Below are positions 12,061 to 22,690 of a stretch of 64,000 nt of DNA, in pieces. The notes under the pieces were generated by a model that did no database searches, was not told the origin of the DNA, and worked only from the letters and a program-made list of their open reading frames with translations. The stretch comes from Istiophorus platypterus (lineage: Eukaryota; Chordata; Actinopteri; Istiophoriformes; Istiophoridae), in NCBI GenBank assembly GCA_016859345.1, contig CM029122.1:1482501-1546500 (forward strand), given 5' to 3'. How positions within the stretch are numbered: the first letter of the stretch is position 1; each line of letters opens with the position of its first letter. A program made the translations under genes and the position numbers.

Positions 12061-14838
12061 ATATCCATTTTTATCCTTAAAAATAGAAACTTTTGAAGTG
12101 AAAGATAAAAGGGAAAACTTGAGAATAAAAACAAACCTTTAACCTTCAGCTTTAGTTTAGGAATAAGATGGCATTATGTTACAGGTTCAATCCAAACAAT
12201 AGACATAAGGTACTGAATGTGAACTACCATCTTCAGTCACTTCATCAGTCTCGTAAATTATTGAATTCCAACATGTAAAACTGCATTAGACAAGTGTCCT
12301 ACTTTACATGAAGACATTTTCCACGTCGTTTGACATCACCAGAAATCAGGCCCCAGAAATCCCAATTTCCACCCAAACTACAGATGACGCAGTTCATTGT
12401 TATGATTATAGTGTGATCGAAGACGATAGCTGGACAACTGATATTTACTTCACTCTCCCTGAACACCTGCCCTCAGTGATGACATCACATGGGTTGCGTG
12501 ACAAGCGTTGTTGTGGCAATTTTAGCATCGCAATCCTGCTTTAAAAAGCGGCCACTTTTGCCGTCCCCACCTTACTCTTATTTTGAAGTTGGACACACTC
12601 TGTTTCTGGGACAGGCCTGGTTACCTGTGTCCACCTTGATGTGTCTGTCCGGCCAGTTGCTCCAGGGGGAACACCAGCAGAAATCAACCTACGACTGTGG
12701 ATGGTTGCCAGATCCAGGCCCGTGTCCCCCTAAATGAAACCAGCCATAGAGTTGTGAGCCACATTTCACGAGCAAATATTTTTCCTTCCTGCTCTTTATT
12801 AATCTGACAGGTGCATGATTATAGGTCAACACTCATGGTGGCATCTAAAACAGGCATTAAAGTGACACTGACACATGATGCGTCTATAATTATGATCCAA
12901 TTATATGAAACAACTTCTTCTGAAAGTGACCCCTCTGCATAACGAGTAGTTTTACTTATGGTTCTTTAGGTCTACTTTATATTCTATTTTTTATTATTTT
13001 ATGAGTACCTCATTTCCAGTCAGCATGTGAGAAATTCAGTCTCTTTGGCCTCAGTGAGAACATGAGGAGACACAACCACCAACTGATTTATAGTGGGAGG
13101 TCACAAGGCTGCCAAAAGGTTGAGAACAAGTACCTCTAAAACGTACTCAAGTACAGTACTTGAGTAAATGTACTTAGTTACTTTCCTCCCCTGGTCAAAA
13201 GTTTAAGGGCTTGAGATCTACTGATTTAATCTTCAATGAAATAGTGTTAGAGCTATTTTACAGGTAATGTTTATTAATTAAAATCTGTGAAGTAACTAGT
13301 AGCTAGTAACTAGTAGCTAGTACCTCCAGCTGTCAGAAAGTAGTATAAGGGCAGTATAAGGTGCAGTATTTGCCCCTGAGATGTGGTGCAGTATGAGGAC
13401 CGGTGACCTTGTTTCTTTAGAAAGGAACAACTTCTCCTCCAGCTCCTTGGCGAGTCCCTCCAGTCCTAGGACCAGGACCCAGTCTGACCTGGTCCGCTTC
13501 TTCATACTGAGTCTAACCAGCCTGAGTCTAACAAGACCCACTTTGTCTTCTGATCAGATAAAATGTCACTGGTTTCTGTTTAGACCAGTTTGGCAACAAT
13601 TCATCTGTTCATTGTCCCCAGTTAGATATCACCTCTGTTTTTATTACTGTGTGTGTGTGTGTGTGGGGGGGGGTGTTAACATATTCAGACATAAATGCCG
13701 GAGAGATGCACAAATATTCACAGTTTCCTCATGTGGTCAAAGGCATTATAATCCATATATTTATATATTTAAATCAGCTTCTCTATAATTTCTCTCATTT
13801 CTTTAATCTCATATTTTATTTGTATTGATTTGTTTAATTCATAGACCTTGTTATCAGTGATCTGAGCTCTGGGCCTTATGAAACATTTCCCCTAAGGAAT
13901 CAATAAAATCTTATCTCACCTTCTTCATTTCGCTACTCTGGTAAGAAAACCTTATTAAAGGAGTCTCCCTCATGTTGTCTCATCACTCGCTGATGTCAGA
14001 ATTAGCAATAAATTTGGAGGCATGAGGAGATTATCTAATGTTATAAAGACAAGAACCAGGAAACACAAATGACATTTACGATAAGTTACAAAAGTTACAA
14101 AGGACATTTCATTTTCTCAGTCTCTTGTTGGAAATCACACTGACTCTGTTAAACTTATCAGTTATAGGAAATGTGTGAATCAGTAATTATTTAAGGAAAT
14201 GTACATACATTTCCTATTCATGATTTTTTATTTATTTGTAAAATGTTAACTAGTACTATATACATTTTTCCAGTCAAACTACTTTTACGACCCAGTTTCC
14301 TGTTCATTCTTGTAATGGCATTTCTGCGTCTTTCTAAAGATTTGTCATTTGTTCTTCCCCTTTTTGTCCATTTTCTAACTTTATTCTCTTTCTTTCTCTC
14401 AAAAAAGATCTGAAAATGGCATCCAAGTCACTTAGATATTGACACTCCCTGAGCTCTTTATTAGGAACACTTGTACACCTGCTTATTATCCAATCAGCCA
14501 ATCACATGGCAGCAGGTCATTAGATTCACTTTATGTTCACATCAAACGTCCAAATCTCAGAAACTTTTAGAGTGATGTTATTGTTGGTTTGAGTGTTTTT
14601 TGAAGCTAATGAATAAAAGAAATAGGAGAAAATCATGGCAGTTTTCCATCCAGGTGATAATTAACTTGATTTCAGGTTTCAAGATGAAGCAGGAAGCAGA
14701 AAGACGAACAGAAACACCCAGTAAAAGGTCCTGTGGTATGAGAAGAGTGTGCATTTCTTTAGTGAGAGGGCTCTTTGTTTCTTGACTGACAAACTTACTG
14801 TTAACAATGATAACAAGAGTAGTCAGACAGGGACAACA
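12061..14838. other. Intergenic, no gene seen
   Basis: This lies between the ITM2B upstream region and the 3' end of the minus-strand zinc-ribbon gene. It holds a fragment of the teleost 'ACTTGAGTAAATGTACTTAG' repeat near 13130-13200, a short GT run at 13649-13664, and a repeat fragment at 14452-14545. The open frames here are short, lack splice support and have low-complexity or random-looking products. Confidence 0.7.
14452..14545. repeat. MITE-like repeat fragment (CTTTATTAGGAACAC family)
   Basis: GAGCTCTTTATTAGGAACAC followed by CAATCAGCCAATCACATGGC is a phrase I recognise as widely dispersed in teleost genomes. A relative occurs at 36556-36780, where CACTTTATTAGGTACACCTG is present. Confidence 0.6.
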
Positions 14839-14839
14839 T

Positions 14840-15106
14840 ATGCTATTTCAAAAGGTTTTATTTCATCGGTTTCCTGAAATGCAGATAAATGAAGCGACTT
14901 GCCTAATAAAGCAGTTACATATAAGATTAAAAGAACAAATGGACATTCTTTAAAATGCTGCATCAATACTGCAGAAATCTGATGTGAAAAGCATCCTGAC
15001 TCCGAAAGGCACTAATCAAGTGAGTGTCTGGAAAAGCCATAGAACAAACAGACAACATCATCATCATCAACAACAACAACATGACAGAGAAATGACAGGG
15101 ACGATA
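14840..15106 (-). other. 3' UTR and poly(A) signal of the zinc-ribbon/chromo-like gene
   Basis: After the TAA stop at 15,109-15,107 on the minus strand, a canonical AATAAA lies at 14,862-14,857 (TTTATT on the plus strand). This gives a 3' UTR of roughly 260 bases and supports the exon ending at 15,107 as the terminal exon. Confidence 0.55.
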
Positions 15107-15158
15107 TTAACTTAGAATATTCTCTTTTGGCTCCCAAGTGTTTTTCCACTTTGCTCCA
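15107..15158 (-). CDS. Terminal chromo-like exon of the uncharacterised gene
   Basis: The acceptor is TGTGTGTTGCAG. It completes the split Cys codon and codes GAKWKNTWEPKENILS and a TAA stop. The NTWEP block is the hallmark end of the chromodomain beta-sheet. The helix that usually follows is missing. Confidence 0.82.
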
Positions 15159-18100
15159 CTGCAACACACAAAGAAAGATGACAAATATTATTAACTGTCG
15201 ATGCTCATAACTTTAAAATCAAAGCACTCTGCTGATAATGTAATATTCTGAATTCATATCAAATACACTGAGACACCCTCAGGTCTGAAGACAGTCCTGT
15301 TCAGTGGAATCCTCGGAGAACCTGGTCATAATAATGAACATGATCCACATACTGTGTCTTCTAGTTACATTAATAATAAAATATGAATTAAAAAAGCCTA
15401 TTTTTGAAGTTAGAAATATTATGCGCAGGACCAAAGTTACCTTTTAAAAGTTTGATTTATTTGCCACAACAAATGAACATAAAACACAATATTTACTGCA
15501 TATGAAAGCAGACATGAGGTTAAAGTTCGTTTTTTTTTAAATATGCTAATGAAAACAATATATAGCTTGTTCCACTGCCTGCTGGTCTACGCAGCATATT
15601 CAGCTGTTCAGGAATTATTTTTTTAAATTCTAATACTTTCTCTCACAATGCCTGGGAACGTAGTTTCATCGATCTGCTCGTGTTTTCCTTTGGCGGAATG
15701 ATGTTTAGGGACGTTATTGGTCGATCGCAGTTTGTTTGGATTTTTGTAAAAATCTGAAGTGAAAATCACCATTTAAACATCTCTGACTTCATTTCATTTA
15801 AGATCCACTGCACCACCCAAACTGCCACACAGGTCAAGCTGCAGTTAAAGTCAAAGTTTTCCCTCTATTTTCTGCTCAACCACAGTAAAGTAAAAAGTAC
15901 AGCTCAGGAAATATACGCACCATCCAGAGCAGGGATACCACTGCAGCAGCACCTCAGCTCGGCCCTGAGCGACGACAGGGAGAAAGGAGAAGCTCAAATT
16001 AATCAACTTTACTCGCATCAATAAACAGCACAGGGAAAATGATGTGTTCATGCCTCTGACTTGGCATTAAATCCAAGTGAAACAAGCAATAACAAAGGGG
16101 GACTAACAATATGATATATAAATCATTCAAAAATTGTTTTGCACTTTATCAAAGCTGTTGGTTTGACTTTTTGGGGGGATTATTTCCATGGTCCCCAATA
16201 AAATTTCACACTAAAAACCTATGAATTTATGAAGACTTTTCTTCATGAATTTAATACATGAAAAATGTTGAAAAGTTTTACATGAATAACTTTCACTTTG
16301 TACTATGTTTTTTTTTTCACTGACACATTGAAATCCCAGCATCATCCAGCCTGTGGAACAGGTACGTTCAGTCTCTGGTTATCAAATAAAACTAAAATCC
16401 TCTGTTAACACAAAGCACAGTGACTCGGATTTATTTCTGCTGGGCATTTACAACGTTTGGTTCCACAGACACCATTTTATCACCTCATGGCTCTGTCAGT
16501 AAATACGTCTCTGGATTACAAACCTCCCTGATTCGTTCCCCCAGTATCTGTTTGTAGGGGAAACTGGTGGAGCCTTGGTGAACAGGACATTCTGAAACAA
16601 AGTGAGAGTGTTAATGATCTGTAGGTTTAGCCAACATTTTCTAAACAAGGTCAGTAGGGTCATGGTTGAAGAAACAATACAAAACAAGAAACTGGAACTT
16701 TTGATGTCATTAAAATTACTTCAACCTCCAACAAACTGCTGAGCAGGAGCCTCCACTGATGTTACAGTAACACAACGTGACCACAGTCCCCTCAACACGC
16801 CGCAAAACGGCCGACACAGCTCACACGTACCACTGGGGTCCAGTTTCCTTCTCGCCTGCGTGGTTTTCCATGAGGACGGTGCGGAGTCGAGGGCATCCGG
16901 CCGGTCAGACACAGGGAGGGGCCGCTCGGAGGAAACAGAGAGGGCCGATGACAGGGGGAGAGCCAGTGAGGAGGACGCAGTGGGGGTGAGGGGGGACGAG
17001 GACCCAGGGCGAGTCAGGGAGGGAGGGGTGGAACCGGGGGGGTTCTGAGAGGAGGAGGGCACAGGGGAGGCCAGGGACGAGGACCCGGGACTGACCACAA
17101 AGGGGGGTTTGCTGTCAAACTCTGGGCGGAGCAGAGACGTGGACGTGAAGTCCGACGTGCCGTCGGCGGTGACGTTGGAGGGGGGGGCGTGGGGATCTGG
17201 TGGTGGAGTCTCTGTCCTTGTGGGTGAGGTCTCCACACGGTCTGTCGCCGGGAGCCCCCCTGTCCCGGCCGCCGGGAGCCCCCCCGTCCCGACCGCCGGC
17301 TCCACTGGCACCGTCACTTCGGGGAAGAAGAAGAGACCGTGATGTGAACAGTGAAACCTGATGGCTTGAAGCAACTCCTGCACTTCAGCCTCAGCCTCAG
17401 CTTCGGCTTTAGTCTCAGCTTCCGTCTCAGTCACAGTGTAACAGTGTAATGGCGCTAGACAGAAACAGAACAACAGCTGCAGACCGGAGGTGAAACTCTC
17501 TCTCTCTCCCTGGATCAGTGTGTGTGTAAATGGAGCATGAATGTTGTTTCTAAGTGGAACGCACCTGTGGAACAAGTGAGGAACATTCCATCAAATATAC
17601 ATGACACACATGCTTCATTCTTTGGGTAGAGTACGGTGATTCTGTACCAGCTGAACCTCTTCTCTTCCAAAGGAACAGTCTCTTGGACTCTTTCTGTTGA
17701 GGCCTGAGGATTATTCATGGAGACGCTACTTCCTGAAGGAGATGCTGCTGTTGGGTTTTCAAAACAAAAATCTCACTGCACCACAAACTAAATTCCATTC
17801 ATGTACTTCATCCCAGGGGGGGCGAAGGAAGAAATTCCTGGCACAGACACTTGAATTCAGTGGAGGACATGTGATTAGAAAACATGTCTTCTCAGCACCA
17901 CTTAAAGAGACTCAAGGTTTGACCACTGAGGAACACGCCAGGACTAAACACTCAGGAAACCTTTAACCTTAAACTTCCTGTCTCAGTGGGGATGAAGCTG
18001 ACGTCTGTGTGTTCGTCCTCGGCCATATTAGTAAATATTAGAAACTATTCTTCCTCTGCAAAAGGCTGTGTGTAAATATCTATTAATACAGTAAAACGGA

Positions 18101-19045
18101 CAGAATGTGGATTTATGTCCAAATAATGTTGCTACCAACTTTCATATATTCTGTTTATATTCAGTTTAATATACACGTTCATATCTTTTTGCAGGTTCCA
18201 CGGCTTCACCTGCCTGCTCCACCTCAACCCTGCAAAACATCTTATTTATTTTTATTATTATTTCTTTGTATTCATTACAGCTTCTATTCTTTAGGTCCAC
18301 CTCCAAGGTATCAACCATTTAAATTATGGTAAATATCTTCATATTATTGATATTATATTCACATAATAAAGTTACGTGCGCCCGTTACCGTTAAGGAGAC
18401 TTTCATAGATCCTCTTTATTGTGATGAGGGCATCTTTGGCGTCCTCCGCATTCCTCTGCCAGGGACAGAAGCACTCGGCTAAGAACCCGTTGGTGGTCCT
18501 CCTGGCAAGGAGCAACATGGGATGGCGCTCCAGGAGCTCCCACTTGTGCAGCTGGAACGAGATTACGCGAGGCTGTGATCAAAATGAGACGCATGACTAC
18601 GGGAGGAAAGTATGGGAGGAAAACCCGGCTTATCTGTGTTGGTTGATAAAAAGACTTAACCCTATGTTCTACTTTGATACCTTGACAGGTAGAGAGAGAC
18701 AGTGAAGTCATTCTAAAAGCTTAACTACTTGTACTCATGCAAGGCAGAATATGCACCACGTGATCTGTACATCACACATGAACGGAAACAACAACTCGGG
18801 GCTGAAACGAGGACGAGGGCCGGCATCCGGGAATAAAAAGGTCGACCCACCAGCAGATTGGTCGCGTCGTACACTTTGTTGACGCTGCTGTTCTTCTTCT
18901 GCCTCTCCTTCCAGCCGTGGGCCAGTTTTTTCTTGATCTTCTCCAGTTTCTGCTTGTACGGCTGCTTGGCCCCACAGTGCCCGCACGTCTTGCTGGCCAC
19001 CCCGATCTTCGTCTTACAAACGTGGCATTCCTTCTGCGTGGGCAT
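15107..19045 (-). CDS. Uncharacterised zinc-ribbon plus chromo-like domain protein, six exons, 381 aa
   Basis: I assembled this gene from splice sites and codon phase: exons 19,045-18,851 (phase 0 out), 18,551-18,389, 17,454-16,831, 16,591-16,524, 15,964-15,921 and 15,158-15,107. All junctions are GT-AG, the frame stays open, and the sum is 1146 bases. Residues 7-24 form C-x2-C-x10-C-x2-C, a zinc ribbon of the UPF0547 type, followed by a Lys-rich helix (residues 29-55). Residues 66-119 are a compact segment starting HKWELLERHP and rich in hydrophobics. Residues 128-143 are a Glu/Ala repeat, and about 165-320 are rich in Pro, Ser and Thr. Residues 338-381 align by eye to a chromodomain: ILGERIREGRAEVLLQW, then a CxxC insertion, then NTWEPKENIL. 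I infer a nuclear, possibly chromatin-binding protein. I do not recognise a named orthologue. The first ATG directly follows an acceptor-like CTCGCAG, so a 5' UTR exon probably lies upstream. Confidence 0.85.
15921..15964 (-). CDS. Chromo-like exon 2 (44-base micro-exon) of the uncharacterised gene
   Basis: The acceptor is TCGTCGCTCAG and the donor GTGCGT. It codes GRAEVLLQWYPCSG plus two bases of the next Cys codon. Only this phase joins both neighbouring exons. Confidence 0.82.
16524..16591 (-). CDS. Chromo-like exon 1 of the uncharacterised gene
   Basis: Bracketed by TTTGTTTCAG and GTTTGT, it codes 22 residues plus two bases of the split codon. The product is CPVHQGSTS then FPYKQILGERIRE, the first strand and turn of a chromo-like fold. 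The other frame runs on to a stop at 16,493 but does not join the preceding exon in phase. Confidence 0.8.
16831..17454 (-). CDS. Large low-complexity exon of the uncharacterised gene
   Basis: The acceptor is preceded by a good pyrimidine tract (GTTCTGTTTCTGTCTAG) and the donor is GTACGT. The 624-base exon codes the Glu/Ala repeat, a short folded-looking segment FHCSHHGLFFFPEV, two GTGGLPA units and a long Pro/Ser/Thr-rich region, and ends RRKLDPS. It is much richer in GC than the neighbouring introns. Confidence 0.85.
18389..18551 (-). CDS. Second coding exon of the uncharacterised gene
   Basis: It codes residues 66-119 plus one base of 120. The acceptor is CGTTCCAG and the donor GTAACG. 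The product includes LLERHPMLLLARRTTNGFL and ends ITIKRIYESLLN. I do not know a named domain for it. Confidence 0.85.
18851..19045 (-). CDS. Zinc-ribbon exon (first coding exon) of the uncharacterised gene
   Basis: It codes residues 1-65 and ends at donor GTGGGT. Cysteines are at residues 7, 10, 21 and 24 (CHVC and CGHC), then KQPYKQKLEKIKKKLAHGW and KERQKKN give a strongly basic stretch that could serve as nuclear localisation or nucleic-acid contact. An alternative start six codons upstream (MRLLSQ) is possible only if the CTCGCAG acceptor is not used. Confidence 0.85.
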
Positions 19046-19138
19046 CTGCGAGAGGAGGCGCACATCAGAGCATCACGGTCAGGGCTTCGCAAGCTGTTCA
19101 TTCTCTCACCTGCACTTTGGCGACAGGAGTAACTGCCT

Positions 19139-19154
19139 TTTTTTTTTTTTTTTT
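19139..19154. repeat. Poly(T)/poly(A) tract
   Basis: A run of about 16 T on the plus strand, upstream of the zinc-ribbon exon of the minus-strand gene. Confidence 0.9.
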
Positions 19155-19159
19155 ACCTT

Positions 19160-20570
19160 TGATGACATCATCGATGCACTAACCGAACGAGAAAATTTTC
19201 AACAGAAACTGCTGCAGCTTTACTCACCAGTCTATTTGTTTTTGTAATGTTCTACAGGAAGGGGGCGCTAGAGGGGATCTGGGATCAAAAATTGTGGGAA
19301 TCAGTGTTTGTTTAAATACCCACTGAGAACAACATGCAGGTCAGGTGGTTCTGCAGGTATCGGGTGTTGCTCCAGCTCATCTGACTGTATCATATATTGA
19401 CACTGTGAAGGTTTTAGTACCTGCTTCGGTCCGAAGACACTGAGCCTGATGACCCCCCCCCCCCAACACAGGCGTGAGGTCATAGGTGTTGACCGATGAT
19501 CGACTCTTTCAGAGCGGCGGATGCTGTTCCAACAGGTGCACAGGGCGGTGTCCAGGTGAGCTCACCTGTTCCACCCTCTGGTCTCTGGAGCAGCCGGATC
19601 TGATCCAGGGACACCGAAATCAAACCACTCGTCGAAACCTGACCTTGCCCAAAACCACGCGGGCGCCACACCACAAAACTTTCGCTCGCCTGTTTGAAAC
19701 GAGCACCTGGTTAAGGCTGAGTCAGTCTAACACAACAACAACAGACCTGTAATAAATCCTCCTTCATGAAGATCAAAATGTTTAGTTTTCCTTCAAATTA
19801 TTTCAGAGACGCATTGATTCAACTTTGTAATCCTTTTTAAAGATGCATTTTTTGTGCTGCTGTTGATATGTACAGGTGTTTCTTTTATTTTGTCCACCCT
19901 ATGTATATCAATGGGGGGGGGGTGTGAATAATGGAAACTCCTCTGTATAACGAAAGGTGTATATGTAAACAAAGTTGTCTGCAGTGTTGTTAAAATCGTC
20001 GCCGGGTCACAGACTCAACAACTGTTGCATCTGTTTTCTACCTTTAGTCCAGTTCCTGGCTGAGCACCTGCACCTGCACTTCCCGTCTGAGGGGAACCAT
20101 CCTGCTTTCGCGCCGAGCGTTTCAACGAGCCTGAACGACACGACCACCACAGACACAGTGTGAATCAATATCCTCAGCTCCTGCCGTTGAGACACTTTAA
20201 CTTACTTCCCTATTTAAAGCACCAGAGGTTAACGCATTTACTACAGTTACTACTGAACTTTGTCTCAAAAGACAGGAGCCAGACAAAGGCTGTTTTTAAA
20301 TAAACTCAAGTTAAACAGTAAAAACAGTGGAAAAAACTTGTAGAAACAGTAAAAATATTAAAAATAAAAAGAGGAAACAGTAAAAAACAAAACAAAACAG
20401 TAAAACCACTAAAAAGCAGTAAAAGAGTATCATGGCACTGCTTCTTTTCACTGACTCCTTCTTCAACATCGCTCTTAAATCACTGAACGGTAATAAATGA
20501 ATGTGGCATTTAACTACAGCTGTAGATAATTAGTGTGTTTTATTTTAACAAGAACCTGCAGGTAACAGAG
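19160..20570. other. Intergenic, no gene seen
   Basis: The stretch upstream of the zinc-ribbon gene holds short homopolymers (poly(C) at 19456-19465, poly(G) near 19913-19922) and A-rich sequence at 20300-20420. Open frames at 19480-19752 on both strands overlap each other without splice context and are not supported as genes. Confidence 0.6.
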
Positions 20571-20580
20571 GCAAGTGTAC

Positions 20581-20930
20581 TCAGGTGAGGTCTCTGAACC
20601 AGGATCAGGTCTCTGAACCAGGTCTCTGAACCAGGATCAGGTCTCTAAACTTGGATCAGGTCTCTGAACCAGGGTCTGGTCTCTGAACCAGGTCTCTGAA
20701 CCAGGATCAGGTCTCTGAACCAGCAGGGTCTGGTCTCTGAACCGGGATCAGGTCTCTGAACCAGCAGGGTCTGGTCTCTGAACCAGGTCTCTGAACCAGG
20801 ATCAGGTCTCTGAACCAGGATCAGGTTTCTGAACCAGCAGGGTCTGGTCTCTTAACCGGGATCAGGTCTCTGAACCAGCAGGGTCTGGTCTCTGAACCAG
20901 GTCTCTGAACCAGGATCAGGTCTGTGCGAG
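20581..20930. repeat. 19-bp minisatellite, unit GGTCTCTGAACCAGGATCA
   Basis: Roughly 18 imperfect units, with variants GGTCTCTGAACCAGCAGGG and shortened GGTCTCTGAACCA, fill about 350 bases. The minus-strand open frame over it is an artefact of the repeat. Confidence 0.93.
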
Positions 20931-21480
20931 TTCGAGACTCTCCCTGCTCCCTGATGTTTCCTTTAAGAGCCATGTTAGTGAGCTCTTTCACACCGGAGAA
21001 CCGGGTCGACAGAGTCCTCTCGGCGGTGTAAACAACCAGCGGTGCACCGGGAGGAGGTCTGGACCCGCCCCACGTTAGAGAACCAGGACCGACCAGACTC
21101 CGTTCAAAAAACCGGCAGTTTAACGGCAACTTTCCGGGGCTAACTGCTGTTGGCTAACTGACGCCGTTCCGTCAAAACACGTCACCGTGCGTCCACACTA
21201 GAACCTAGAACACGGAGCACACGCTCTCTCGTTCCCCGAGGCGGGTTCTTTCTCCACCGACCTCTTAGCCCTGGTTAGAGCCGAGTCCTGAAGCGAAGCG
21301 GTCCGCTCTGAGGATGGGTCCCACCGAGCTCGCGGAGGAAGAACATCTGTGCAGACGTGCGCCGCCGCCGGTAGGAGCGCTCGCCCCGGAAAACCTCCTC
21401 CGGGTCATCTCCCGGGGTCCGGAATGGGACCCTGGACCGGGGGGGTCTGTCCGGTGTATGCAGAGGGACATTCTGATTTA
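20930..21480. promoter_or_regulatory. Unassigned CpG island, candidate promoter of the minus-strand zinc-ribbon gene
   Basis: The stretch is dense in CpG and GC-rich compared with its surroundings. It lies about 1.9 kb upstream of the zinc-ribbon exon and 1.2 kb upstream of the MED4 start, which has its own CpG-rich start region. I infer the promoter and non-coding first exon of the minus-strand gene, but no specific donor can be fixed by eye. Confidence 0.45.
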
Positions 21481-21580
21481 ATATTAACGGGGTAAAAAAA
21501 GCTGAAATACTCACAAGACAGAGTAAAAAATCATGAACTGTAAAAATATCAACCACCATCCCAACACACCTATAAGCCGA

Positions 21581-21612
21581 AGAGGAGGAGGAGGAGGAGG
21601 AGGAGGAGGAGG
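21581..21612. repeat. (GGA)n microsatellite
   Basis: About ten GGA/GAG units adjoin the CpG-rich region upstream of MED4. Confidence 0.93.
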
Positions 21613-22600
21613 ATGGGGTTGACCCCCTCCCACAGCCCAGACCCCCACCCTCCCCGTCACTCTGACGTTTGATGGGACCATTAGCTGAAGGTCCTGACCT
21701 GTATCTGCAGGATTTTATGTATTAACCTGCTGCCAAATGAATGGCTAACTCGAAAGTAAGCAGGTGTACAGGTGCGTCCCTAAAGTCAGTTTTCCATCAT
21801 TAAGCCAATTTTAATAGATGCTCTGTGAACCCTTAAATGTCAATACATTTCACTGATAAACTATCTACATTTTCTCCAGAGGGTTTCAATTATTTCTGTT
21901 CTTTGATGGGTGGAGCTGGTGCAGCCATCAAAAACAGTGCTTTGGTCAGATGCAGTTAGGGGTGGGCAGCCCTGATCAATTAAAATGAAAATCAATCAAT
22001 AATCAATACACATTATGCACCTGAGAAAATTAAAAGAAAGGCTATAAAGGGACAGGTTTAAATGGGATTCAGACATGACGCAAGAAGTAACTTGTAAAAT
22101 ACCGAAATCTGTTTTTATATAAGTCAGTTCATAGGCGGGAGGAGGAGGAGGCTTATTTACAGAGGCAGGGGTGTAGTAGTCAGGGTAATAGTGAAACTAA
22201 GTACCCAGGACACCAGCAGGTAGGTTGTGTCTGGGGGGGGGGGGTTATGGGTTTATCTGCAATATTAAAGTGTGACATTGTCTGGATTATCAGTAAAGTA
22301 GGCCGTCTTGTATCTAAAACACTATAAGAGCCAGCAGTTGCTGAGATTTAAATTATTTTTAGAGGTGACAGCGCCTGTGTTAAACAGGAGGGGGCCCACT
22401 GAGGCTGTATAGAGATGGGCCCCAGGTCATCTCATTTTTCAATGTAATTATCTGTTTTATCTATTAATTATTTTTTCTGCAGCCGAGAACTGGGCGTTAA
22501 AATTTAAAGTCAGAACTGTTTCGTGGAGAAAAAAGTCCTTCGGGTCTCTGTTTGGACCAGGAGGTAGCTTATGGTTTGTTTTGAGATAAACTACACGCTC
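21613..22600. other. Intergenic upstream of MED4, no gene seen
   Basis: AT-rich spacer with a poly(G) run near 22232-22243. Nothing recognisable is coded. Confidence 0.6.
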
Positions 22601-22690
22601 CCGTACGCTAGGGGGCGGTGCTCAACTATTTCCCCAGTGACGAAACGGGCCGTTACATCCGGTGCTGCGCAGAAGCGACGAGAAACAGCC
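22600..22690 (+). promoter_or_regulatory. MED4 proximal promoter / 5' UTR
   Basis: CpG-containing sequence directly before the MED4 ATG. It carries an ETS-like ACATCCGG at about 22656 and a good Kozak context, ACAGCCATGG. No TATA box is evident, as expected for a housekeeping gene. The transcription start is not resolved. Confidence 0.5.

Noticed and set aside
16493..16591. Exon ending VIQRRIY and a stop at 16,493 as the gene's last exon
   Set aside because: That frame does not match the phase left by the preceding exon; the phase-matched frame gives GERIRE and a donor GTTTGT leading into the chromo-like exons.
16777..17342. Plus-strand frames opposite the large exon of the zinc-ribbon gene
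   Set aside because: They are antisense shadows of the GC-rich coding exon; the minus strand has the phase-matched splice sites.
20821..21129. Minus-strand 102-codon frame as first coding exon of the zinc-ribbon gene
   Set aside because: Most of it translates the 19-bp minisatellite, and no donor in phase with the zinc-ribbon exon is evident.
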